Shown here in pieces: positions 43,680 through 54,250 of a stretch of DNA of 64,000 nt. Within the stretch, counting starts at the first letter, position 1. Each line of letters starts with the position of its first letter. The stretch is from contig NC_052352.1 in NCBI RefSeq assembly GCF_009727055.1, positions 25,098,363 through 25,162,362 of the forward strand, written 5' to 3'. The notes under the pieces were generated by a model that had not been told where the DNA came from, did no database searches, and saw only the letters and a program-made list of their open reading frames with translations. The position numbers and the translations under genes are program-made. The DNA comes from Benincasa hispida. Its lineage: Eukaryota; Streptophyta; Magnoliopsida; Cucurbitales; Cucurbitaceae.

Positions 43680-45755
43680 TTATTTTTTCTTTCGACGTTG
43701 GTAACCGAAATCTTTAGATGTCAACCATAATAAACATCCAAAATTATAGATGTTTAACATCTTTATATAACTATGTTTGTTTTGAGAGAACGTTTTTTTA
43801 AATATTTGGGAATATTTATATAGCTGATTTGTTTTGTATGATTTTTGTTCGGTATTTATAATTTATTTAATATAATTTAAAATTACATGACATATTTGTT
43901 TTCATTCATTCGAATGTTTTTTTAATTAATATAATTTTATTATTTGAGAAAAATAATATACATTAATTTAAGATTTTTTTATTGAAATAAATAATAATTT
44001 ATTTAAAAAATAAAAACTACCATATAACGAAAAAGAATGAAATACATAGTTCACAATATTTATATTCATTATAAAATGGAAGTAGAAAAGAGTGATATAT
44101 ATATATATATATGAAAGAAATTGTTAAAAAATAAAAAGGAGATGTACTTAGTTTGAAAATCTAAGTTTCAATAAAGCATCAAAAACTCTCGAGATTTCCT
44201 CCATAAGTGCATTTATGATGTCCGAAAATCTCAAGATGCTCAAACATCTTACATTATTACAAAATAAACCCAGTTATCTAAATGTCCACTTTATGAAAAT
44301 TTTGGGTGTCTACAAAAACAAATAACCAATCATTATCATTTTTTAGTAAAACGACTGTCTCGTCAGATAAGATGAAGAAATATTATTATTATTAATCAAT
44401 ACATATTTCAATGTATTACACTTTACTAATTAAACATACGAAAAAAATCAATTTATAAATGTTTTAATTAACCTTCTAAAGTTAGGTAAAAGTGACATTG
44501 TCAATGTCATTACGTATGGAATTATATTCTTAAAAAAGGTTGAATTATAAAATTAATGTTAGATACTATTGGGTGTTTATTGATTTCTTAAATTAATGTA
44601 AAAAGGTTCTGCCTATAAAATAAATTTTGGATTAATGGACCTGATATGGAGTACTTGTGCCAACGGTTTATTGATTGATATAATCCTCATCTTTAAAAGA
44701 AATATTAGATGACTTGATAAGCATTGTGAATGTAGGAGCATCATTGAAAACTTAATAAACTCGAATAAATGTGATGATAGTGATATTTTACTATATTCGA
44801 TAGATCTTTATAAACTACTATTTATATCTATTTGTGTTATGATAGACACAGATAATAGTCTATCGCGGTTTATCACAATTTGATATTTTGTTATTATTTG
44901 TAAATATTTTTAAGTAGTTTTGCCAATTAAAATAATTTTCTCAAAAAAACACTAAATTTATATTTTATGTTTATACTCCAATAGATAGAAAAAAATACTA
45001 TTAACCATATTTTATGGGGTAATTATTTTAAATTGTAAGTATAGCACAATGTCATTGTCTATCATTGATAGATTGCGATAGACATCTATGATGATAGTAA
45101 CATTTTGCTATATTTATAAATAAATTAACTCTTTTTTCTATATTTAAAAATAACCTTAGTTTATGTTTATATTTTTTAGATTATTTTTTTTTCTCTAAAA
45201 TTTTAGGCGATCTATATTGTTTTTGTGAACTAAAAAAACATTTTAGTTTATAAACTTCTAAATTATCTACCAGTCCAAAGAATTAAAAGAATTTGCAATT
45301 TTGGCCATTGCTAATATTTCTGCTCCTACAAGTACTCAAGGCCGCATTATCTCTTACTAAAGAAAAAAAAATGATTGTTTTCTGTTCAAAGATTGGAAAA
45401 AAAGATATTAAAATAGATACTTTAAAAAACAAAGACAAAGTTAGATTTAAATGTAGAATTTAGAAAATTATCCAATAGGCCTATTAAATTTCAACCTTTT
45501 TTTCCTCCTCCAAATCCTCTAAACATTTCTAATAATTACGTGTTTTGAATGTAAATATCTAATCAAGAGGGAAAAGAAAAGGCATTCGGGAAAGTACTTT
45601 TCAATCATGTAATGATGTTTTCATTAATATGGTTTAGAATTTTGAGATTTTTTCTAAAGAAAATGTAATGATTCAAAACATATGATTTTTTGTCCCCTTC
45701 GCAATCTCTAGGCCTTAGTTTAGAAATTAGATGAGTGAAGTGAGTGTTAGTAGTA
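43680..45755. other. AT-rich intergenic DNA
   Basis: No gene seen. It contains a (TA)n run at 44094-44112 and two blocks of GATAGAC/CTATC palindromic text (44790-44900 and 45040-45130) that read like remnants of one small inverted-repeat family (TCTATCATTGATAGATTGCG and similar). Confidence 0.5.
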
Positions 45756-45760
45756 TTCTC

Positions 45761-46424
45761 TATTGTAAACAGCAAGACCCTCAAACGACGAATAGGATAG
45801 TAGTAAACAATCAGAAAATAGCAATCGGACAAAGAACGGAACCTGCAAAACAAAAGCTCGTTATAGGCTAAGTCACGAAGCTCGCTCTTTTTAAGACGTT
45901 TCACGGCTCTGCCCAAGTGTGCAAGCAAGTCAGAAATATTGTCATGTATTGTCATGTCGTCCCCAGGATAAAACAGTCCAAAAAGAAAATCTGATCGGAA
46001 ATGCACTGTTAATGACTGGAACACACATCCTTCTGACTAAATGCTCAAAAAACGAAAGCCGGAAAAGAAAGTAGGGATAGAGAAGCGCGGGCATCTCTGA
46101 ACGTGCGAAGGCGAGCCAAAAGACGAGTGTGGAAGACCACGCAGCCAAGGGTTACTCTAGTATAATCTGAATCATCATACACACACTCGTCTCGCCCGTC
46201 CGATCGGACGACGGCGACTCGTGTGTGAGCTACCGAACCCACATTGGTTTATCTCCTCACTCCGCCAAAACATGGGTACCCTTGGACCCAAACCCATAGC
46301 CCAAGGTTTGAGTAAAAAGGCGAGAATTCCTTTTCAAAATTCTCCAATGTGGGATTTTCCAACCAATGGTTGGTTCTCTTTTATTTGAAAAAAAAAAAAA
46401 AAAAAGATAAATTTTCACCCAACA
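45761..46424 (-). repeat. 3' LTR of the copia element
   Basis: 664 bp; starts TGTTGGGTGAAAATTT on the minus strand. Compared with the 5' LTR it lacks about 95 bp that contain the TATA-like motif, and differs in a block at 46150-46240 that includes the palindrome CGTCCGATCGGACG. Confidence 0.88.
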
Positions 46425-46436
46425 ATCCCCCACTTG

Positions 46437-47089
46437 AAAATTTAAACATAAGAGAAACAAAAAAAAAAAATTGTCGAGCAGTTTCAGTCTATACAACACT
46501 ATGCATAAGCAAAGGTGTCTTATGACTTGAATCTTTACGTAGTGTAGTTGATTCAGAATACGCTAGAGTAACCCTTGGTTTTGAACTCTATCTCTAACAG
46601 CATCTCACACAGAATGTCATTAGGGTGTGGTTCGAAAGCACGTGCTTTAAGGCCTAGCACGTATATCTCGGTTTAGTGAACGCTCTAGAGAGTTTTCCTA
46701 AAAAAAACTCCATAGGAAGCGGCTCACACTTCCACATTCACATAGGTGAGTCTATCAAGAGTACTCATGTAATTAGGTACCCCACTTGTCATCAAGTATA
46801 GATCTCATTAAAAACTGAGTTCAACCTTTCTTACGCTTCAAGATATCATGCTCAGACTCTAAGCCATAGGAATGGAACTCTGTGTTTAGTTTAGCATGAT
46901 TCACTATATATCACTTATGGTCAGTTATTACCCGTTGAACCTGTTTCTTGGGATCTTCAGTCTACAGGTTGAGTTTTCCTCACAGTGATTCATCTTTCTA
47001 TAGGCTCGAGTTTCATCCTTTCTAAGGTTCTGAAACCCTTCCTCTGGCCAGTCCTTTCGTCAAAGGATCTGCCTCATCAGTCTGTATAT
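46437..47089 (-). other. Non-coding region between copia pol and 3' LTR
   Basis: About 650 bp without recognisable coding, except that at 47040-47090 the minus strand still encodes the end of RNase H (TDEADPLTKGLARG). Confidence 0.6.
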
Positions 47090-47097
47090 GACCCACT

Positions 47098-47767
47098 CTA
47101 TGAAGCAAAATACTTCATGTGAGGCAAAGAATCCGTATCAGACACGTATCAGATACCGATACTTCCAGATACTTTCCAGATACGTATCTGACACGCGATT
47201 TGACGTATCTATTTCTACACGTATTTTTTTTAAAAGAAAAAAGACAAGCAACTCATCTAATCTTTCCCAATCTAAAACTAGGAAACCTATTTAAAAAGCT
47301 CACTACTCGAGTCCAAAATTAAAAGGAAAAAAATAAATAACAAACCAAACCCTAAACTATAATCATCTAATCTCCATCTTCACATTTGAGTCTCCACAAA
47401 ATTCATACTTCTCTCTCTAATCTTCTTCTTCTTCTTCTTTGCAATATGAGTCACTTTTCTATTGCATTTTATTAATTATTGTACTTCAACATCTTAGATG
47501 TTGCTTTTTTAATTGTATTTCAGTATTTGTATTCTATTTTGTGCTATTGTTATTAACTTATATGCTAAATTTATCTATATCCTAGATTTTTTTAAAGAAA
47601 AAGAAAATGTATCTTCAACATATCAGTATCCTCGTTTTTTAGAAATATATATATTAAAAAAATGACGCATCTTTAGACGTATATGTGTCTTAGTTTTTTA
47701 GAAATTGACAAATCGTCGTATTGATCGTATCCATATCGTGTAGCCATATATGTGTCTATGCTTCATA
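47098..47767. mobile_element. Non-autonomous DNA transposon (hAT-like) in copia RNase H
   Basis: About 670 bp with short inverted ends CTATGAAGCA and TGCTTCATA, flanked by GACCCACT (47090-47097) and GATCCAAT (47768-47775), which agree at 6 of 8 positions. It carries repeated CGTATCAGACACGTATC-type text near its left end and similar text at the right, and no coding capacity. It separates VQLDWI from HIQTDEADPLTKGL of RNase H. Confidence 0.65.
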
Positions 47768-48120
47768 GATCCAATCTAACTGCACCAACAGTGAGAAACT
47801 CTTTAATGGTATTGTGCTTACGACGTATTTGTCATCTCTTTCTATTATAGTAATGGTTTGAACTTTTGCGATTGCTGCAGTACTATCGCAATTGATCAAT
47901 ATAGCCGGTACTGACTTTTCCCATAAGGGAATCTCTGATAGTAGACTTTTAAGGCAGCCTGCTTCTTCACTAGCTATTGTTAGTACTATTATTTCTGACT
48001 CCATCGTAGATTGGGCTAAAATAGTATGTTTCTTGGACTTCCAAGAGACAGCTCCGCCTGCTATATTAAAGATATAGCCACTTGTAGCCTTGGAATCATC
48101 CGAAAGAGGGTTTCATTTAG
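47768..48120 (-). pseudogene. Copia RNase H
   Basis: The minus strand encodes [20 protein letters not shown] and [12 protein letters not shown], the central RNase H motifs of copia elements. The end of the domain lies beyond the DNA-transposon insertion at 47040-47090. Confidence 0.8.
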
Positions 48121-48179
48121 CATCGTTGAACCCTTCCAGGACAGCAGAAAACTTTTGATAATGTAATCCTAGGTTTTAG

Positions 48180-49215
48180 ATTTTCTTCAAGTACCTCATA
48201 ACTCTTTATATAGCATTCCCATGCTCTTTACTAGCTTTACTTGTAAGCCTGCAAAGTAATCCTACAGCACAAGTTATGTCAAGCCTAATGCAGTCAGCAG
48301 CATATCTAAGACTGCCTATGACGCTCGCATACTCATATTGATTAACACTATTACCAGTGTTCTTGAACAACTTAACACTAGGGTCATAAGAAGTACAAGC
48401 TGGTTTACATTCAAAATAAATATATTTCTTTAGAATCTTTTCTACATAGTAAGATTGATCCAAAGAAATTCCCTTTTCAAACCTAGTCACTTTTATGCCT
48501 AAGATTACACTAGCTTCTCCTAAGCCTTTCATGTCGAAGTTTGCACTCAATATTGATTTTACATCATTTATGACGTGTAAGTTCGACCCAAAGATCAACA
48601 AAGTATCTACATATAGACACAGGATAGTGCAAAGATTATTTTCAAACTTATAGTAGATGCATTTGTCACTTTTATTAACCTTGAAACCTTTAGATAGGAT
48701 TAGGTCATAGAAATTTTCATGTCATTGATTAGGAGCTTGTTTCAGTCCATAGAGAGATTTGTCTAATTTACACACCTTAATTTCTTGACCATGGACTACA
48801 AAACCTTCAAGTTGTTCCATGTAAATTTCTTCTTCAAGTTCACCGTTTAAGAAGGCGATCTTTACATCCATCTGATATACTACGAGGTTATAAAGGGCAG
48901 CGAGAGAAAACAGCGGATTGAGGTAATTCTAGTGACAGGGAGAAGGTGACAAAGAAGCCTATGTTTTCTCTTTGTCTAAAGTCCTTTGCCAATAACCTGC
49001 CTTTAAACTTGTCAACGGTTCCATCATGTCTAAGTTTCTTCCTTAAGATCCATTTGCACCTTATTGCCTTGCAACTTGGGAGTAGATCTACTAAGTGTCA
49101 AATCCTATTTGACTCAAATGAGTCCATCTCATCATTTATGGCTTCTTGTCATAGGTTGGCATCTCCGGAGGACAAGGCAGCTTTTAGATCTTTAGGATCT
49201 TCTTCTACATTATAG
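48180..49215 (-). pseudogene. Copia reverse transcriptase
   Basis: Minus strand fragments match copia RT: YKARLVAKGF-side text is worn, but [20 protein letters not shown] near 48820-48870, then CLYVDTLLIFGSNLHVINDV at 48560-48620, NFDMKGLGEASVILGIKVTR, and YASVIGSLRYAADCIRLDIT near 48280-48340 are clear. The catalytic YVDD is YVDT here (48602-48613), so the second Asp is lost. Several stops are present. Confidence 0.85.
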
Positions 49216-49217
49216 GT

Positions 49218-49406
49218 CTAAAAGTCATCTCCGAAATCCTTGGCGGTTCTAATTCTTTTTCTTCTTCTAGGTTCTGGGTCAGTTTCCTCTATAGAGGTAG
49301 GATTTCTAACTGGGGTTAGACCACTGGATCTCGAGCCCTCATTATTCCTTGATTTAAAAGAAAATCTATCCTCAAAGAAGTCGGCATCATTTGACTCAAT
49401 GATCAC
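49218..49406 (-). pseudogene. Copia integrase-RT connector
   Basis: IIESNDADFFEDRFSFKSRN, then EPRRRKRIRTAKDFGDDF on the minus strand: the typical link between integrase and RT in copia polyproteins. The 63-codon frame is open but isolated. Confidence 0.75.
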
Positions 49407-49439
49407 TTGGTGTACTAGATCATAGGACTTATAGGCTTT

Positions 49440-50260
49440 ACTATTTAAGGCATAACCTATAAAGACACACTCATAAGCTCTACTAGCTAGCTTTCTCCTT
49501 TTCGGGTCTAGAATCCTTACAAAGGCTAGACAACCCCATGTTCTAAAATAAGACAGGTTTGGTTTCTTATTCTTGAGAATTTCGTAAGGTGAAGTTGTGT
49601 TTTTAGACTTTGGGTTCTACTTAGGACATAACACACGGTAAGGATGTTTCACCCCCACCAATAAGACATGACTCCTGAACTAAGTGAAATAGCAACTACT
49701 AGCTCAGCTAAAGTTTCTATTTTTCCTTTCGACTTTTTTGTTCATTTCAAGAGAGTAAGGTGCAATCTTTTCATGTATTATTCCATGTGAGTTAAAGAAC
49801 TCATTAAAACTGTCCGAGTCGTACTCAGTTCCCCTATCACTCCGAAGTCTTTTAACATTTTTATTAAATTGATTCTCTATTTCAGAAACAAATAATTTGA
49901 AGGCATCAAAAGTATCATTTTTGTTTTTCATCAAATATACAAAAGTAAAATCAGAGTAGTCATCAATAAACGTAACGAAATATATTTTACTGTTTTTAGT
50001 CAAGATACCATCAAATTCACATAAATCATAATAAATTAAATATAGAGGCTAAAAAATCCTAAGTACAAATTTATGCGGAGTTTTAATAATTTTAGCCTAA
50101 CTACAATATTTGCATTTATCAAAATCTTTCTTGTCATTTTTTACCTAATCATGTTACTAGTTAGATTCTTATTCATAGAGTCTAGAATGCAAAAAATTCA
50201 TAGAACATAACATATACACAGAAGATTTCATTTTATTAAAGTCTAAATTTAATTTGAATA
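49440..50260 (-). pseudogene. Copia integrase
   Basis: Minus strand: MCSMNFLHSRLYE (50169-50210, pre-integrase region), IYFVTFIDDYSDFTFVYLMK, RLRSDRGTEYDSDSFNEFF and GIIHEKIAPYSLEMN at 49704-50003. These carry the two Asp of the core; the Glu region (normally ...NGVAERKNRT) reads MNKKVERKNRN. Stops separate the domain from its neighbours. Confidence 0.85.
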
Positions 50261-51241
50261 TTCCCTCAGTTGCAAACCCTTTCCCTACGAATACATTATT
50301 TTTGGTAAGGGTGTATAAGTCTGCCCTTATGGTTTGAGTAAATCCAGCTTTGGTGGCAACTAACAATTCTTCTGTCAGGTTCGCCTGTCCAGCAGGACGA
50401 CGCCTGTTCCTACAGCTCCTGGTCATGTATCCATGTTTATTACAATTAAAGCAAAGGAACTGTACTGTTTCTCCTTAAGGGAGTTTCTGTTGGTTCTAAT
50501 TGTTGGAGCCATGGTTCTGACCTTTCCTCTTTGTCCCCTTTGATTTTTTGTCAGATTTATCGCAGCAAAGATAAGTCTCTCAGATACGGCGTTCACCTCT
50601 TCCATTTGGTCCTACTTCTGGGCTTCATCCTCAATCTTTAGCCGGGTGATAAGACTCTTCAAGGAAAACTTCTTGGTCTTATGTCTCAAAATGTTCTTAA
50701 AATCCTTCCACAAAGAGAGCAATTAATCAATAATAACAACAAATTGGAATTGTTCGTCTAGAGGCATACCTTCAGAAATTATCTCATGGGTTATCTTCTG
50801 TAGTTCATAGGACTAGCCATCCACAGATTTGTCATCCATCATCTGGAACTTGAGATAACGGCTGACAACATATTTCTTTGACCCAGACTCCTCGGTGTCA
50901 TACTTCTTTGCAGGGCATCCCAAACCTCCTTCACTATCTTCATGTGTTGTAGTAGTCATACAAATCATCAGTCAAACCATTTAATATAAAGTTCTTACAT
51001 AGAAAATATTTCTCCTCCCAGTCAGCAGCTTCTTTTATCTGTTGTTCAGTTGGTTCTTCTAAAGGGACGATCGGCTTATCTCTAGTACATGTGTCAGCAA
51101 CTTTCTTAACGGTAAGAAAAAAAGCATCTTTTGCTTCCACCGTTTGAAGTTCACTCCTTCAAACTGGAATGGACGGTTGAGGTCGGATGTCATAATATCG
51201 TTGTTGCTAGTGAGAGCCATTAGTGATATGGCAGAGATCAT
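50261..51241 (-). pseudogene. Copia gag
   Basis: Starts near 51241-51217 ([20 protein letters not shown], then [16 protein letters not shown]). Next come DWEEKYFLCKNFILNGLTDDLY (50950-51020; split by frame changes) and a basic zinc-knuckle remnant at 50400-50470 (FALIVINMDT and GYMTRSCRNRR in adjacent frames). No protease motif (D-S/T-G) was found between the knuckle and the pre-integrase, which directly follow each other, so protease appears deleted. Confidence 0.8.
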
Positions 51242-51248
51242 CTTAAAC

Positions 51249-52024
51249 TGTTGTAAACTGCAACACCCTCAAACGACGAACAAGACAACAGCAAACGGTT
51301 AGGAATGACAGTCGGGCAAAGAACGAAACCTATAAAACAAAAGCTCGTTATAGGCCGAGTCGCGGAACTCGCTCTCTTTAAGACATTTCGCGCATTGCTC
51401 AAGTGTGCAAGCAGGTCAAAAATACTGCCACATCGTCCCTAGATAAAACAGCCCAAAAAGAACATCTGATTAAAAATGCACCGTTACCGACTAAAACACA
51501 CACCCTTCTGACTGAATGCTCAAAAAACGAAAGTTGGAAAAGAAATTAAGTAGATGAGAGCAATGGAAGGAAGTGTAAGAAAATGTTATGTTCTGAATTG
51601 CTAAAGGACACGCCTTTTATAGGCCTTTAGAGTTGAACTATCGCAAAAGAGAAGCGCGGGCAACCTCTGAACGTGCGAAGAGCGGCTGGAAGATGGGTGC
51701 GAAAGACACGTACGTGGAAGACCATGCAACCAACTAGGAATTTTTTTTCCTTTTTTAAAAAATAAATGAGATAAATAATAATAATAATAATTTTATTAAA
51801 GAAAAATAATCACGCACACGTGCGAATGTCCACCAAACTCACATTGGTCTATCTCTTCACTCTTTCCAAAACATGGGTACCCCTTGGGGCCCAAACCCAT
51901 AGCCCAAGGTTTGAGTATAAAAGGGAGACTTCCTTTTCAATGTTCTCCAATGTGGGATTCTCCAACCAATGGTTGGTTCCCTCTTTTTTTAAAAAAAATA
52001 ATAATAATAAATTTTCACCCAACA
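51249..52024 (-). repeat. 5' LTR of the copia element
   Basis: 776 bp from TGTTGGGTGAAAATTT (52024) to GTTTACAACA (51249) on the minus strand. TATA-like CTATAAAAGGCG lies at 51611-51622. Confidence 0.88.
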
Positions 52025-52042
52025 TTCTCATATGCATTACTT

Positions 52043-53307
52043 TGTTAGATTATTTTGACAAAATATTAGAAAAGTAGTTATCTCATGTCGAAAAGAATCA
52101 AAAAAGTAATAGACTCCAAACACAATAAAATGAGTCTCAATCTTTGGTTTCAACTATCTCCATTAAAAACATTTTAAGCTTAGATGTGCTAATTTTCTCG
52201 TTAAATTTTCTTTATTCTCTAGTTTGAGAGTGGAAAAGGATGTGAGTAGTGTGGAAATTTACAGAGAGCATTCTTGTAATTGAGATCAAGAAGAGAGAGT
52301 ATTCTTGTAATTGGGATCAGAAAAATGGAGTATTCTTGTAATTGGGATAGGGAGAGAATTATTTTATGTGATTGTAACAAGTTTTCACATTGTGGGTTTC
52401 TTTTTTGACGATTCTGTAGATATCGTAGATGAAATACGAACAATAGCACGGGAAAACCCTAGATATAACCAAAACCATACGAGTTGGACACAACTAAAAA
52501 TCTTTGGTGCCTCATCCTACTTGGACTCTTGCAAAATATGAAAAGAAAAATAGTTGGTTGAAGATGACACCTCTCCCTAGTTACCTATTCACCCAGAAAA
52601 CCAGCGACCAAGCACTTCCACCCTCAAAAGTGAAGGCCGAACAACCACCAAGTTGTCAAGGACACGTCTGAAGTGGAGGCGGGTGCCCTCTAAGTTTACC
52701 ATGTTGAGCTCTACTATTTTCTAATGAGACTGACATATAGTATAAGTACCAAATATTTCTCTGAATCAGCTTATTCACTAGACTGTTAAGCCATCGAGTC
52801 CTCTAGGGTTGATCGATCATATAGATTATCATGGCATGAACTCATAATTCTTCGATTCTGCCCCTCTTCCTCGTAAACTTGGTCGAGCTACTTCATCGAC
52901 TCTAAACCTTGTTTTCTCCTCTTTTAATAAGGTTTTGTGGCCAAAGTCGTGATGATGTGGCAAGGTGAAAAGGAAAAAATGCTTTGGCTTTCTTTAGTCT
53001 TGAACTTGCTCCCCAAGCAGCAAGCAAAGTTACAAGGATCTCGTGTGACTTTCTTTGTTCTCATGTCAGAGTGAGGAAACTTTGTTTTCTGATTGAGAAG
53101 TGTCTCTATCCTTTTCATTTCTTATTACTCTTTTCATTCACTTTTTCTAACATTTCTAGTACCAACTAATTCATTCGGGCGTGGCTTTTCTCCGGGTTGG
53201 GAGTTCTCCATGTAAGATTTTATGTTTCCTAGTTTTGTTGTTTTCTTTTAGTTTCTCGATTATTTTATGTTTATTCCTACAATAGTAGTGGGAGATTCTT
53301 CCCAACA
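52043..53307 (+). repeat. 5' LTR of a second copia element, with internal insertion
   Basis: Begins TGTTAGATTATTTTGAC at 52043 and ends TTCCCAACA at 53307. It includes repeats of ATTCTTGTAATTGGGATC (52270-52345) typical of the R region and CTTTTCTCCGGGTTGGGAG (53188) typical of U5. The stretch 52430-53165 does not read like LTR; part of it (52478-52541, THTSWTQLKIFGASSYLDS in protein) resembles copia pol. This looks like about 730 bp inserted in the LTR. The element is cut on its left side only 18 bp from the other copia element. Confidence 0.65.
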
Positions 53308-53308
53308 A

Positions 53309-53322
53309 GTGGAATCAGAGTT
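53309..53322 (+). promoter_or_regulatory. Primer-binding site of the second copia element
   Basis: AGTGGAATCAGAG follows the LTR; compared with the usual TGGTATCAGAGC it has one mismatch. Confidence 0.65.
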
Positions 53323-54174
53323 TTAAGTATGTAGTTTTTTTTCATATCAATATTGTTTAAGCTTCCACGTTAAAGAAAAAAAATATTCTTAAAACATGCT
53401 ATGATATTGTGAATGGTATGAGTTGTTCATTGTTTGTTGATTTGCTATGAGGGAAGCACATATGTTAAGCTTTATGATTCCAATAAAGTTTTATGTGGAG
53501 AAATTTGATGGAATGATCAAGTTCGGTTTGTGACAAGTGCAAATCAAGGATGTGCAATAAAATCTAGGTTACACAAAGGCTACAAACAAAGATCGATCAA
53601 TAGTGTTCCTGAATAGTTAAGCGATGGTGGTGGTCCAGTGGTGTCAAAGGGGTGATTCCAATAGAAATTCGAAGAAGAAAGTCTTCAAGTAGAAGATAGG
53701 TTGTTAGGAACACAAACAGTATGAGTATATAAAAAATAGAATAGGTTTGACAAAAGGACTCTGGTCAAATGCTGACATTGTCTTTCTCGTTAGAGAAGAT
53801 AGTGACTCCCTTTGAAAAAGACAAAATTCATCCTTATGATATATCCACTTTACCATGATAAATGATGTGATGTTAGTGGTTTCACATGGGTATTGATTTG
53901 GCAATTATGAAAGGTGTGTGGTGAAAATTATGTTAATGGTTGAAGAACTTCTGGGTTAGTCAAGTAGGTGAAAGTTGCACCATAAATTTTAACAGGGTTA
54001 ATCATTATGTGACAAAAAAAAAAAAAGAAAAATCTTGGAAGGTAACATTCCAAGTGATCTGCTCTTTATGGTAGAGTAGGTTATAGTTCTCTTGGTTTAG
54101 AATTATGGTTGTGATGAAGACAATGGATATCAGAGGAGTTGTGGATTCTTTAAATATCTTATCATGGTGGAATT
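53323..54174 (+). pseudogene. Internally deleted copia body with gag remnant
   Basis: The + strand encodes FYVEKFDGMIKFGL and QVQIKDVQ near 53491-53560, the start of a copia Gag (normally KFDG-NNF--W---MKD), and RGDSNRNSKKKVFK at about 53650-53690. The remainder up to 54174 has no pol domain, so almost all of pol is missing. ATGGTGGAATT at 54164-54174 is the likely polypurine tract. Confidence 0.6.
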
Positions 54175-54250
54175 TGTTGGGATTTAGAAAAATATTAGAA
54201 TAGTAGTTGTGCCACATCGAAAATACTCAAAGAAGTGATGGTGTGAGATC
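54175..54250 (+). repeat. Start of the 3' LTR of the second copia element (truncated)
   Basis: TGTTGGGATTTAGAAAAATA and following bases match 52043-52110 with substitutions; homology fades near 54250. Confidence 0.65.

Larger units (their letters stand above)
45761..52024 (-). mobile_element. Ty1/copia retrotransposon, degenerate
   Basis: 6,264 bp between LTRs 45761-46424 (3') and 51249-52024 (5'), flanked by TTCTC at 45756-45760 and 52025-52029. On the minus strand the order is Gag, integrase, RT, RNase H, as in copia elements. The purine-rich AAGTGGGGGAT at 46425-46436 (minus strand) is the polypurine tract. The usual initiator-Met primer-binding site is not seen next to the 5' LTR. A ~670-bp DNA-transposon-like insertion interrupts RNase H. 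Frames carry multiple stops. Confidence 0.9.
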
